NCBI RefSeq assembly: GCF_011326755.1
Contig: NZ_JAAOIE010000009.1
Span: forward strand, 1 to 64,000
DNA: 64,000 bases
Direction: 5' to 3'
DNA from: Cochlodiniinecator piscidefendens
GTDB lineage: Bacteria; Pseudomonadota; Alphaproteobacteria; Rhodobacterales; Rhodobacteraceae
Below the pieces are notes generated by a model, which saw nothing but the letters and a program-made list of their open reading frames with translations, was not told where the DNA came from and did not search any database. The position numbers and the translations under genes are program-made. Below, piece after piece: positions 27,609 through 36,278 of the stretch. Each line of letters opens with the position of its first letter. The stretch's first letter is position 1.

Positions 27609-28060
27609 TATGCGTTTCCTTCTTCGACTTGATCCAGATAGGCGCCGTAACCTTCTGATTCCATTTCTGATTTTGCAATAAACCGCAAAGACGCAGAGTT
27701 AATGCAATAGCGCAAGCCACCGCGATCTTGGGGGCCATCGGGAAAAACATGCCCGAGGTGGCTGTCACCATGGGCTGATCGGACCTCTGTGCGCACCATG
27801 CCAAGGCTTGCATCGCGCAGCTCGTTCACGTGGGCGGGTTCAATCGGTTTGGTAAAGCTGGGCCAGCCGCAGCCGCTTTCGAATTTATCAGCTGAGGCAA
27901 ACAAGGGTTCACCCGATACCACGTCAACGTAGATGCCAACCTCTTTATTATAAAGCAGTTCTCCGGTGCCGGGGCGTTCTGTGCCGTCGCGTTGTGTGAC
28001 GCGAAATTGCTCTGGTGTTAAGGCGGCGATGGCGGCGTCTGATTTTTCGTATGTCGTCAT
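27608..28060 (-). CDS. msrB: peptide-methionine (R)-S-oxide reductase MsrB, zinc-free form
   Basis: The 150-residue protein has MsrB signatures [23 protein letters not shown] and [11 protein letters not shown], where the Cys of RYCINS is the catalytic residue. The two zinc-binding CxxC pairs common in MsrB proteins are absent: the first position reads YVDVVSG and the second RSAHGD. This is therefore the zinc-free subclass. It is co-transcribed with msrA, which repairs the other methionine-sulfoxide epimer. The upstream 230 bp region holds no gene that I can see. Confidence 0.93.
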   Translation of the reverse strand: MTTYEKSDAAIAALTPEQFRVTQRDGTERPGTGELLYNKEVGIYVDVVSGEPLFASADKFESGCGWPSFTKPIEPAHVNELRDASLGMVRTEVRSAHGDSHLGHVFPDGPQDRGGLRYCINSASLRFIAKSEMESEGYGAYLDQVEEGNA

Positions 28061-28302
28061 GGTCGTCTCCTTTGGTGGGTCGATGTTGACGGTTAAATAG
28101 GCACATGTGCAGTAAATTTCGACAATTGTTACAGCAGATCAGGAAGGGTTGAACAGCTGTAGCAAACGCCAAAGGAATAGTCGAAAAAACAGCATAAGGG
28201 AAACATGCAGAAAACGTCTGGTTTCAAATGAGGTTTATGCATACGATTTGCGCACGCAAAAGTTGTTTTTCCGCGTTTGATTTTTGATAGGTGAGTATTG
28301 AA

Positions 28303-29139
28303 GTGCGTCTTTTATCTATTTTGATTTGTGTCAGTTTCATTGGTGTTGTTTTGGCAGGGATGATTTTAAAACCCGCCACACCCACAGCACCCCACATCCC
28401 CGGTGTTTTGATCGAAGAGATGTTTTCAGGTTCACTCCTGCGCGACCCTGCGGTGCAGGACTACAGTGCGCCCGCGCAAATCGGGGAAACCCATATTTTG
28501 ACAATGCCGTCTTTGTTTGGGTTTGGACCTGAGATTGAATACGAATGGCATGGGGTCAAATCCGCATCAGTCACGCCACGCCCAACGTTGGTATTGCTAC
28601 ATGGGTCGGGGCGAGATGGCCGATCTATGCTGGATATGTGGGATGATTTCGCCCACGAGGCTGACATCAATCTCATCGCGCCAGATTCCAATAATGAGGC
28701 AGGGTGGCCCTTAGGCCAAGCCACTGCAGATTATTTAGAAGCTGTATTAGACGATGCCGCAGCAACATATTCGATAGACCCAGATCAGATTTACCTGTTT
28801 GGGCATTCAGCCGGGGCTGGCGTGGCGCAATACCTCGCCAATCGTACTGACGGACCATGGCGCGCCGTTGCCACTCATGCCGGAGCTTTGTCTGCCTCTG
28901 AGGTGCGCCAAAAACCCGGTGCAATACCGATTTACAGTTTCCTAGGGGACCAAGACCCATTGGTCCCCACCACATTCGCCCAAGAAAGCGCCGAAGCCCT
29001 GTCTAATGCTGGACATAGGGTCGAATTAATCACTATGCCCCACCACGGGCATTGGTACTATCACATTGGACCCTATATGGCCGAACGTGTGTGGGATCGT
29101 TTGGTTTCGGCCCAAGATTCTGCCAGTCACTCGTATTAA
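28303..29139 (+). CDS. exported or membrane-anchored alpha/beta-hydrolase
   Basis: The product (278 residues from GTG 28303) starts with a hydrophobic signal or anchor segment (MRLLSILICVSFIGVVLAG) and has an alpha/beta-hydrolase core: oxyanion segment LLHGSGRDG, nucleophile GHSAG, an acidic residue in LGDQDPLVP and His in PHHGHWY. I prefer GTG 28303 because AGGTGAG lies seven bases upstream; a GTG at 28291 is in frame and possible. The family includes polyhydroxybutyrate depolymerase- and phospholipase/carboxylesterase-like proteins. The substrate is unknown. Confidence 0.7.
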   Translation: MRLLSILICVSFIGVVLAGMILKPATPTAPHIPGVLIEEMFSGSLLRDPAVQDYSAPAQIGETHILTMPSLFGFGPEIEYEWHGVKSASVTPRPTLVLLHGSGRDGRSMLDMWDDFAHEADINLIAPDSNNEAGWPLGQATADYLEAVLDDAAATYSIDPDQIYLFGHSAGAGVAQYLANRTDGPWRAVATHAGALSASEVRQKPGAIPIYSFLGDQDPLVPTTFAQESAEALSNAGHRVELITMPHHGHWYYHIGPYMAERVWDRLVSAQDSASHSY

Positions 29140-29153
29140 GCTTGAGACACCCA

Positions 29154-29315
29154 ATGAAAACATTCCACCTATCCTACCCCAATCTTTGGATCGTTATAAT
29201 TTCAGCGTTCATGTCCATTGGGATGTATAACTCGATGGGCGTGGCCCAAGATACATCTGCTCTTCTAAGCTCAAATTTATATTTGAGGGCATCGTCATTG
29301 GGGCAGCTTTTTTGA
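29154..29315 (+). CDS. N-terminal fragment of a membrane protein (possible frameshift)
   Basis: This 53-residue frame begins at ATG 29154 and has one hydrophobic segment (LWIVIISAFMSIGMYNSM). After about residue 43 its composition becomes less natural (LRASSLGQLF). The reading frame that continues downstream is already open from 29231. Read in that frame, 29282-29320 gives FEGIVIGAAFLMGADAF, a good transmembrane segment continuous with the next gene. A one-base loss near 29276-29284 is therefore suspected. If the frame is genuine, the two genes are coupled by TGATG. Confidence 0.45.
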   Translation: MKTFHLSYPNLWIVIISAFMSIGMYNSMGVAQDTSALLSSNLYLRASSLGQLF

Positions 29316-29818
29316 TGGGTGCCGATGCATTCCAAGGATCATTGATTGCGTATCGTGAAATATCAGATCGAAATAATTGGTATTTTTGGATCGCTCTATT
29401 TTATGTCTGTCAGTTACTTGCGCTCTGTGGTGCTGCAATGGCTTGGGATCACATAAGTTCCCCGGCGGAGCTTTTCTTGGTTTGCGAAATAGGCGGCATG
29501 ATTATTGGATACATTCTGATGATGATGGTGGTTGAATCCGAAAATAAACTTCCAATTCAGCGGTATAATTTAGACAGGTATTTGACAAAATCAGTGGTTG
29601 GTTCGATCCTTTATTTTTCATGGCCGGTTGTTGTTTTTATACTGATTGCAGGGGGAATATTTTTTCTACCCACCCAAGATCAAAACACCGTTCATATATT
29701 TATAGCAGTTGTTTTGGGGGTCATGTTTATGCCCCTGTATCACTACGCAAACTTGGCTGCCATGATCCCACGCCTCTTGGGATATGTGATGCTTGTTTCG
29801 GGGGTGTTGTGGTACTAA
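29315..29818 (+). CDS. multi-pass membrane protein (probable C-terminal part)
   Basis: The 167-residue frame from ATG 29315 is strongly hydrophobic, with segments near WYFWIALFYVCQLLALCGAAMAW, FLVCEIGGMIIGYILMMMV, VVGSILYFSWPVVVFILIAG and HIFIAVVLGVMFMPLYHY. The first residues, MGADAFQGSL, look like the end of a membrane helix that begins upstream in the same frame. I do not recognise the family. It lies between a hydrolase and an acetyltransferase gene, with no evidence of shared function. Confidence 0.55.
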   Translation: MGADAFQGSLIAYREISDRNNWYFWIALFYVCQLLALCGAAMAWDHISSPAELFLVCEIGGMIIGYILMMMVVESENKLPIQRYNLDRYLTKSVVGSILYFSWPVVVFILIAGGIFFLPTQDQNTVHIFIAVVLGVMFMPLYHYANLAAMIPRLLGYVMLVSGVLWY

Positions 29819-29854
29819 TTTATCATCAACACTTATGAAATGTGACGGGTTAAA

Positions 29855-30364
29855 ATGACACAACGCCGCGCAGAGATTTCAGATGCATCAAGCATCGCCG
29901 CCCTGTCGATTGAGGTGTGGCTGGGCACGTATCTCAAGCGGGGGATTAACGGGTTCTTTGCGGATTACGTTTTATCGGAATTCACGACGGCTAAGGTGGA
30001 AACCATTATAGCCGATCCATCTGAATATATTCTCGTGTCGGAAAATGAAGATGGGATTGATGGGTTTATCCGGGTTTCTTTTGGCAGCGAAGGCCCGGTC
30101 GATGGGTGTTCAGACACCGAGATTTCGACGTTTTACATCCAGCCCCGACATCATGGAAAAGGCATCGGCAAGGCGCTGTTGCGCGCGGCTTCTGACCATT
30201 GCAAAGATCAGGGCATTACATCCGTTTGGCTGACCACCAATTCCGAAAATACCCCCGCGATAGAATTCTACCACCGCCAAGGGTTTAGACAGATCGGGGA
30301 AACACATTTCCGGCTAAAGGATCAGGCGTATTTGAACAACGTTTATGTGTACGCACTGGACTAA
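29855..30364 (+). CDS. GNAT family N-acetyltransferase
   Basis: The 169-residue protein has the acetyl-CoA binding motif A of GNAT enzymes, QPRHHGKGIGKALLRAA, preceded by EISTFYI and followed by VWLTTNSENTPAIEFYHRQGF. The family moves an acetyl group from acetyl-CoA to an amine; the acceptor is unknown. It ends two bases before the end of the convergent sulfatase-like gene, leaving no room for a separate terminator. Confidence 0.85.
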   Translation: MTQRRAEISDASSIAALSIEVWLGTYLKRGINGFFADYVLSEFTTAKVETIIADPSEYILVSENEDGIDGFIRVSFGSEGPVDGCSDTEISTFYIQPRHHGKGIGKALLRAASDHCKDQGITSVWLTTNSENTPAIEFYHRQGFRQIGETHFRLKDQAYLNNVYVYALD

Positions 30365-30366
30365 CT

Positions 30367-31896
30367 TTAAGAGCGCCGCCCCCGCACGGGACCATCTGAC
30401 GTGATCATGGTTGTCGCCAAGGTTTGATCGGCATTTTGCATGCGGTGGGATAGGATTTGACGGGTCATTTCCAGCACGATGGGCGCGTTTTCAGGGTTTG
30501 CTGCGACGTTGCGCAATTCGCCTTCGGCCTCATGATCAAACAACAGGGGCGGCAGGTCAGCGTTGAAATGCACCAAGGTATAACGCGGGCCGCGTAGGAT
30601 GTTCAGATTAGCAACAGAGGGGCCGATGCCCAGCATGTCCTGCCATTTTGTACTGCCGACGGGATTGCCGAAATCAAGTTCTGAAAAACTATGATCCGGC
30701 CAGTTGGGTGTGCCCCCTTGTAGGAACTCGGTCAACGGCGCGCCATCCATGGAATCCGGGATGTCCCGGCCGATCCATTCCAAAATGGTCGGGGTGATGT
30801 CGATGCTTTCGGTGAGTTTGGTGACCTCAGTTCCATGGGCCTGCGGGTTATGTGGATCGCGAATAATCAGGGGCGTGTGATAAGCCGCGTCATAGACCGA
30901 CATTTTGCCCCATTCATAACGATCCCCCAGCATTTCGCCGTGGTCAGCAGTGACGACAATCAGGGTGCTGTCGTATTGGCCGGAAGTTTTCAGAAAATCA
31001 ACAACCCGCCCGATGTGATCGTCCACTTCGGTTGCGAGCCCCAGATAGACCGCGCGCATGATGCGAATGTCGTCGTCTGTGCCTTTGAGGCCCTCAAAGC
31101 CATCAACAAACCCTGCTGCGTTTTGGCTGGCATGGGCCGGGGCCATAAAGGAATGCACGGCTGTTTCATCGGCTTGGGTGCCATTGCGCAGCGGCAGAGG
31201 CAGCGTGGCCGGGTCATACATCGTGTTGTAGGGCGTCGGCGCAACCAGCGGGGGATGTGGGCGAATATAGGTCAGATGCGCAAACCAATTTTCAGCCGTG
31301 CGCGCCCCGAGTTCCGTCAGGCAAGCATTGGTTAAAAACGCAGTATCGCTGTCTTCGGCGCGATAAAACGCCGGATCATTCAGGCGGCGCGGCTGGCCGT
31401 CTTGGGCCACCGGAATGTAATAATCATCATAGCTGTCGGGTACGTCATAGCCTTTGGCGATCAGATCAGCCCGCCACGGGTAGCTTTCCTCAAGCCGCAT
31501 TTCCGTGACCTCGTGAAACCCGTGCATTGGATGTTCATAGGTTTTCAGGGCTGGGTCGCCTTTAGGGTAGGCGCGGGGGTCTTGGGCGGTGTCTGTGTAG
31601 CCAAACAACAAAGGCATATAGCCCGCCTTGCGCACCTCGGTTGCGATGTTGGGTGTGTCGTGGCGCAAAGGCGTTCCATTGCGCACAGAACGATGGTTCA
31701 TCGCGTATTGCCCAGTCAGGATCGATACACGCGATGGGCCGCAGGGGTTTGTCACAGAATAGTTACGTTTGAAAGTTACCCCATCGCCCATCAGAGCCCG
31801 CAGGTTTGGTAAATCAACGTGTTTCGCCAATCCCCCGAACAAAGCGTCAGCGCGCAGTTGATCGATGATGATAAACATGACGTTTTGCTGTGACAT
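30367..31896 (-). CDS. sulfatase-superfamily hydrolase, phosphonate monoester hydrolase-like
   Basis: The 509-residue protein is a formylglycine-type alkaline-phosphatase-superfamily enzyme. IIIDQLRADAL supplies the first metal Asp; NPCGPSRVSILTG has the C-x-P-S-R motif whose Cys is converted to formylglycine; TADHGEMLGDR gives the second metal site. The segments GQYAMNHRSVRNGTPL and DRYEWGK, together with HTPLIIRDP, resemble Rhizobium/Burkholderia phosphonate monoester hydrolases more than choline sulfatases. No signal peptide is seen, so it is probably cytoplasmic. It diverges from a DeoR regulator. A phosphatase gene and a Na/Pi cotransporter gene follow that regulator, which favours a phosphorus-related role. 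Confidence 0.8.
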   Translation of the reverse strand: MSQQNVMFIIIDQLRADALFGGLAKHVDLPNLRALMGDGVTFKRNYSVTNPCGPSRVSILTGQYAMNHRSVRNGTPLRHDTPNIATEVRKAGYMPLLFGYTDTAQDPRAYPKGDPALKTYEHPMHGFHEVTEMRLEESYPWRADLIAKGYDVPDSYDDYYIPVAQDGQPRRLNDPAFYRAEDSDTAFLTNACLTELGARTAENWFAHLTYIRPHPPLVAPTPYNTMYDPATLPLPLRNGTQADETAVHSFMAPAHASQNAAGFVDGFEGLKGTDDDIRIMRAVYLGLATEVDDHIGRVVDFLKTSGQYDSTLIVVTADHGEMLGDRYEWGKMSVYDAAYHTPLIIRDPHNPQAHGTEVTKLTESIDITPTILEWIGRDIPDSMDGAPLTEFLQGGTPNWPDHSFSELDFGNPVGSTKWQDMLGIGPSVANLNILRGPRYTLVHFNADLPPLLFDHEAEGELRNVAANPENAPIVLEMTRQILSHRMQNADQTLATTMITSDGPVRGRRS

Positions 31897-31969
31897 GACG
31901 AACCCTTTGCCAATGTGTTACGGCGCAGGAAACGCTGATTTGCTAAGGGTTTCAAGCTTTATTCTGGAC

Positions 31970-31987
31970 AAATGTGGGTAAATGTGG
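31970..31987 (+). promoter_or_regulatory. direct repeat, candidate DeoR operator
   Basis: AAATGTGG occurs twice (31970-31977 and 31980-31987) with a 10-base period, one helical turn, in the 114 bp space between the divergent hydrolase and DeoR genes. DeoR-family proteins often bind such direct repeats. No binding data exist. Confidence 0.35.
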
Positions 31988-32010
31988 TTTTTTGAGGGAA
32001 ATAACCAAAA

Positions 32011-32820
32011 ATGACAAATCAGTACGGGCAAATGCCAAAAGAAAAAGACACCATAACCCACCGGGGACATGAATTGCTAAGCGTGTTGCGACGCCTTGGC
32101 GGATCTGCGCGAAATGCACAGATCGCACAGGTCATGGATGTGTCCGAAGAGACCGTGCGCCGTCTGGTCAAAGCACTGGACAAAAGCGGTCAGGTAGAAC
32201 GTGTGCATGGCGGTACTTATCTGCGGGGCAACGAAGACACTCCTGTCTTTACCGGCAAGCTATCGCAAAACCCCAAAGGCAAAACTCGCATCGCCCAAGC
32301 GGCCGCTGAAATGGTCTACGATGAAATGACCGTGTTTCTCAACGTTGGCAGCACCACCACTTATATCGCAGAACAATTGCGCATTCGGCGCAAACTGATG
32401 GTGGTGACCAATTCAGTGACAGTGGCTTCAGCTTTGGCCAATCACAATGGCAATCGGGTCTTTTTGGCAGGCGGCGAAATTTTCCACTCTGAGCGCGGGG
32501 CATTTGGTGCTGCGACAGAAGCCTATGCGCGTCAGTTTTCATATGACGTCGCCATACTGGGGTGCGATGCAATTTCAGCTGACTATGGGTTTATGGTGAT
32601 GAACCCCTCTGAGGCTGACCTCACCCGTACAATTACAGAACAGGCGCGGCGCTGTGTGATGGCCGCGGATTCTCGTAAATTTATACAACGCGCGCCGGTG
32701 GTGGCCTGCCCCCCTGAGCGTATTACTGACCTCATAACCGATGCTGCACCGGATGCGCCTTTGACCAAATCTTTGGCGAATTGGCGCGTTGCAACGTACA
32801 TTGCGAACAAGAAAGACTAA
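32011..32820 (+). CDS. DeoR/GlpR family transcriptional regulator
   Basis: The 269-residue protein has an N-terminal winged helix (LLSVLRRLGGSARNAQIAQVMDVSEETVRRLVKAL, followed by VERVHGGTYL, the usual DeoR HGG) and a C-terminal sugar-phosphate sensor domain (VFLNVGSTTTYIAEQL, VTNSVTVASAL, FLAGGEIF, GCDAIS, ADSRKF). Such regulators respond to a phosphorylated metabolite. It is divergent from the phosphonate-monoester-hydrolase-like gene and four bases upstream of an inositol-monophosphatase-family gene, so both are candidate targets. ATG 32011 is chosen, although its GAGGGA site lies 11 bases away. Confidence 0.85.
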   Translation: MTNQYGQMPKEKDTITHRGHELLSVLRRLGGSARNAQIAQVMDVSEETVRRLVKALDKSGQVERVHGGTYLRGNEDTPVFTGKLSQNPKGKTRIAQAAAEMVYDEMTVFLNVGSTTTYIAEQLRIRRKLMVVTNSVTVASALANHNGNRVFLAGGEIFHSERGAFGAATEAYARQFSYDVAILGCDAISADYGFMVMNPSEADLTRTITEQARRCVMAADSRKFIQRAPVVACPPERITDLITDAAPDAPLTKSLANWRVATYIANKKD

Positions 32821-32823
32821 TCC

Positions 32824-33591
32824 ATGACATCCCCAAACTTAATTGATGCAATTGCAATTGCAGAAACTGCAGCGATCGAAGCCCGGAAGTATTTTCGCGG
32901 TCAGTTAGGGATTGAGTTCAAAGCCGACGAAAGCCCGGTCACACATGCGGACAAAGCGGTCGAAGCTGTGGTGCGTGACATGATCAGTGCGCAGTTTCCC
33001 GATCACGGAATTTTTGGCGAAGAACACGGCATGGAAGGCGCAGAGCGTGCGCAAATGTGGATTGTGGACCCAATTGATGGCACGCGATCCTTCTTATCCG
33101 GGCATCCCCTCTTTGGCTTCCTCCTGGGCCATTTGATTGACGGCACACCCACTATGGGTGTGGTGGGGATGCCCGCGATGCATGAAATCTTTGCGGGGGC
33201 CAAAGGGCAGGGGGCGACGCTGAACGGTGCTCCTATTCATGTATCCAAACAAACAGAGCTGGGGCAGGCGATCCTGTTCATCAATGAGGGCGAAAAACTA
33301 TATGCCCAACATCCTGAGGTGTTTAATCGCCTGACTAAGGCAGGCCAAACCCGACGCATGGCGTATGATTGTTATCCGCATGCATTGGTGGCGGCGGGGC
33401 ATGTGGATTGCGTCGTTGATTTTGATTTGCAACCCTATGACTATTTGCCAGTGTCTGCATTGGTTGAAGCCGCAGGCGGGATCATGACAGATTGGTCCGG
33501 AAACGCCTTAAACATGCAATCTGATGGGCGCACCATCACCGCAGCCACACCTGAATTGCACGCGCAATTGCTTGAGTTGGTGAACGTATAA
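32824..33591 (+). CDS. inositol monophosphatase/histidinol-phosphatase family protein
   Basis: The 255-residue protein carries the metal-dependent phosphatase motifs of the family: HADKAVE, GEEHG, WIVDPIDGTRSFLSG (the D-P-I-D-G-T motif), GMPAMHEIFAG and DFDLQPYDYLP. The Arg-Ser-Phe after the DGT motif resembles HisN-type histidinol-phosphatases. It acts in the cytoplasm on a sugar or polyol phosphate. It lies between the DeoR gene (three-base gap) and the Na/Pi cotransporter (one-base overlap). Confidence 0.85.
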   Translation: MTSPNLIDAIAIAETAAIEARKYFRGQLGIEFKADESPVTHADKAVEAVVRDMISAQFPDHGIFGEEHGMEGAERAQMWIVDPIDGTRSFLSGHPLFGFLLGHLIDGTPTMGVVGMPAMHEIFAGAKGQGATLNGAPIHVSKQTELGQAILFINEGEKLYAQHPEVFNRLTKAGQTRRMAYDCYPHALVAAGHVDCVVDFDLQPYDYLPVSALVEAAGGIMTDWSGNALNMQSDGRTITAATPELHAQLLELVNV

Positions 33592-35264
33592 TGGCGATCC
33601 TTGGCTTTCTTTTGAACCTGGCAGGCGCAACGATGCTGTTGCTGTTCGCTGTTCGTATGGTGCGCACTGGGATTGAACGCGCTTTTGGCGCGTCGTTTCA
33701 GCGTATTTTGACGGAAAAAGAAAGCCTGCTTGGCGCGTCATCTGCGGGGCTTGGCTTGGCGATTGTATTGCAATCGTCGGCGGCGGTGGCCCTATTGGTT
33801 GCAGGGTTTTCAGCCAGCGGCGTGATGGCGTTTGGTACCGGGCTTGCGGTTGTTTTGGGGGGTGATCTTGGGTCTGCCTTGATCATTCAGGTTCTAAGTT
33901 TCCGGCTGGATTGGCTTGTGCCTTTGCTCCTGTCTGTTGGGGGTTGGTTGTTTGTGAAAAGCGATCAAAAGCGCCTGCGCCAATATGGGCGTATTCTGAT
34001 GGGTGTCGCCTTTATCCTGATTTCACTGCGGTTTCTGCGCGAAGCCATGGACCCAATCCGCGAAAGCGCGTTTTTACCCGCGCTCGCGGATTATCTGGCG
34101 CGCGATTATATCACCGCGTTTTTGGTTGGGGCGGCGCTGGCCTTTATCATGCATTCAAGCGTTGCGACGATTTTGATGTGTGTGACGTTGGTTGCGATCG
34201 GGGCGATCCCGCTAGAGGCCGGCATATCGCTGGTGTTGGGGGCAAACCTTGGGTCTGCTTTGATCCCGATTTGGCTGACGCGGGGGATGCCACCGCTAGC
34301 GCGGCGTGTGCCCTTTGCCAACTTTGGATTGCGGGGCAGTTGGGCGTTTTTGATGTTGTTGACCGTGAACCTCATTCCGGTCACGCAATACCTGACGATG
34401 ATTGGTCCCGCGCAGACGCTGATCAATACGCATATTGCCTTTAACGTCACGCTGCTGATTGTCGCCTTGCCATTTGTGCATCGTTTGGGCGGTTTGGCCG
34501 AAGCCTATCTGCCGGATGGTGCCCAAGGCGGGACAAATCCGCTGGATGAAAGCATGAGCGCGCTAGACCATAGTGTTCTGAACAACCCACGCCTTGCCCT
34601 GCCCAGTCTGAAACGCGAAGTGCTGCGCATGGGTGAAATGGTTGAACGTATGGCCGCGCCTGCGATGGAAGTCTACGAAAGCGGCGATCAAGACCGGATC
34701 GAAGAGTTGATCGCGCTCGATCAACTGGTCAATAAAACCCTATCAGGCATTCGCCAATATATGGCGTCGCTGCCTTTGGCTGAGTGGTCCAAACCGGATA
34801 TCAAAGCCGCGCGTGAATTGGCCGAATATGCCATCAGCCTTGAAACTGCTGGCGATACCGTTGCCAAACGCCTGATGCCGCTGGCCCGTCAAAAAGCGAA
34901 AAAAGGCCTTAGCTTTTCCCCGGCGGGGTGGTCGGAATTACGGTCGCTGCATGAAACGGTTCTGGCCAGTATGCGGCTTGCCTCAAACGTGCTGCTGTCC
35001 GAAGACATCGAAAGCGCGCGTCTGTTGGTGGGCGAAAAAGGCGAAATCGCCAGGTTTGAACGCAAAAGCCGCAAAAAGCACCTGAAGCGTTTGGCCGAAG
35101 GCGGTGTTTCCAGCTTTGAAACCAGCGATATTCACCTTGAAACTTTAAGGGGTTTACGTGATCTCAACAGTCAATGCGCTGCGATTGCCTATCCGCTGCT
35201 CTATCGCAGTGGACAGTTGTTAGAAACGCGCCTGATTGAATCGCTGGACGAGGCCGATACCTAA
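33591..35264 (+). CDS. Na/Pi cotransporter family protein with PhoU-like domain
   Basis: The 557-residue protein has an N-terminal membrane part with two inverted Na/Pi cotransporter repeats, recognisable by VLQSSAAVALLVAGF and IMHSSVATILMCVTL. The C-terminal cytoplasmic part, from about residue 330, is helical and PhoU-like (RMGEMVERMAAPAMEVY, ALDQLVNKTLSGIRQY). It would import phosphate with sodium, or export it, at the inner membrane. Its ATG overlaps the phosphatase stop (TAATG), so phosphate released by the upstream enzymes could be linked to its transport. It converges on the RpiR gene with a four-base overlap. Confidence 0.88.
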   Translation: MAILGFLLNLAGATMLLLFAVRMVRTGIERAFGASFQRILTEKESLLGASSAGLGLAIVLQSSAAVALLVAGFSASGVMAFGTGLAVVLGGDLGSALIIQVLSFRLDWLVPLLLSVGGWLFVKSDQKRLRQYGRILMGVAFILISLRFLREAMDPIRESAFLPALADYLARDYITAFLVGAALAFIMHSSVATILMCVTLVAIGAIPLEAGISLVLGANLGSALIPIWLTRGMPPLARRVPFANFGLRGSWAFLMLLTVNLIPVTQYLTMIGPAQTLINTHIAFNVTLLIVALPFVHRLGGLAEAYLPDGAQGGTNPLDESMSALDHSVLNNPRLALPSLKREVLRMGEMVERMAAPAMEVYESGDQDRIEELIALDQLVNKTLSGIRQYMASLPLAEWSKPDIKAARELAEYAISLETAGDTVAKRLMPLARQKAKKGLSFSPAGWSELRSLHETVLASMRLASNVLLSEDIESARLLVGEKGEIARFERKSRKKHLKRLAEGGVSSFETSDIHLETLRGLRDLNSQCAAIAYPLLYRSGQLLETRLIESLDEADT

Positions 35265-36133
35265 CTGAATTTGCGAAACAGCCGCGTCATGTCAAAGAGT
35301 TCATCCAATTGATCATAGCGGTCGCGGGTCTCTGGCCAGCTTTCTTCTTGGGTGGCGGCGATCAACGCCTCAAGCAGCATCATGGTTGAGATATTGGAAT
35401 CCCACGCTGATGGGATTTCAACCCAGCAATTGAACACCTGTGACGCAACCTTTGTCACCGGAGAGGCCCATTGATCGGTGATCAAAATCACCTTTACCCC
35501 ACGCGCGGCGGCCAGTTCAGCCAGTCTTTGTAAATTGGTTTCATAGCGCCGCACATCAAACATCAGCAAGGTGTCGCCTTCGACCATATCCAACACATAG
35601 TGCGGCCAGGTTGCGGAGGAGGAGGTCATATGCGTGACCCGTTCGCGCACCGCCTGAAGGTGGGTAAACGCGTAATCGGCCAAAGCGCGCGTAATGCGCC
35701 CGCCCACCACATAAAGGCGATGATCAGTATTTGCCATTTGTTGAACGGCGGCATCAAATTTAACCGTGTCTATATTGGTAAACGTCTGACCGAGATTGTT
35801 CATCACCGCATCTGCAAACCGATTCAGCATATGAGAATCCGGCACCTCAGCCGCCCAGTTTTCGCGCCGCTGCGTTGGGCCTGATCCTTTGGCCTCGAGT
35901 TCATTGCGCAACGCCTGATGAAATTGCGGGTAGCCCTTAAAGCCCAGCTTTTGAACCATGCGGGCAACCGTTGGTGTTGATACATCTGCATTCGTCGCAA
36001 CAATGGTAATGGAGGCCAAGCCAGCCGCAGGGTAGTTTTCAAGCAGAGAATTGGCCAATTTGCGTTCGGCTTGTGTCAATGAATCATAATGTTCCCGGAT
36101 CAATTCACGGACGGTCGAGGTCGCTTTGGGCAC
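35261..36133 (-). CDS. MurR/RpiR family transcriptional regulator
   Basis: The 290-residue protein has an N-terminal HTH_6 domain (LTQAERKLANSLLENYP, TIVATNADVSTPTVARMVQKLGFKGYPQFHQAL) and a C-terminal SIS domain (RLYVVGGRITRALADY, LLMFDVRRYETNLQRLAELA, VILITDQWASPV). SIS domains of this family bind phosphosugars or related ligands. It is divergent from the amidohydrolase/glutamine-synthetase-like operon, which is its probable target. A 6-5-6 palindrome lies in the shared intergenic space. Confidence 0.88.
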   Translation of the reverse strand: MPKATSTVRELIREHYDSLTQAERKLANSLLENYPAAGLASITIVATNADVSTPTVARMVQKLGFKGYPQFHQALRNELEAKGSGPTQRRENWAAEVPDSHMLNRFADAVMNNLGQTFTNIDTVKFDAAVQQMANTDHRLYVVGGRITRALADYAFTHLQAVRERVTHMTSSSATWPHYVLDMVEGDTLLMFDVRRYETNLQRLAELAAARGVKVILITDQWASPVTKVASQVFNCWVEIPSAWDSNISTMMLLEALIAATQEESWPETRDRYDQLDELFDMTRLFRKFS

Positions 36134-36163
36134 GTCATATTCCTGTCTTGTTCACCCGGATAC

Positions 36164-36180
36164 TATGCGTTTTGTACGCA
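36164..36180. promoter_or_regulatory. inverted repeat, candidate RpiR operator
   Basis: ATGCGT (36164-36169) and ACGCAT (36175-36180) form a perfect 6 bp inverted repeat with a five-base spacer, 30 bases upstream of the RpiR start and 98 bases before the divergent operon. A TTGACA hexamer at 36227-36232 may be the -35 of that operon; no good -10 is visible at standard spacing. Confidence 0.45.
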
Positions 36181-36278
36181 TTAAGCCAGTAAAGCCGAAG
36201 GAATGTATTTCTGCTATGAAAATATATTGACACAAGGCGTATTTTTAGAAAGTATTTTATCACAAGAGGGAATTTTCA

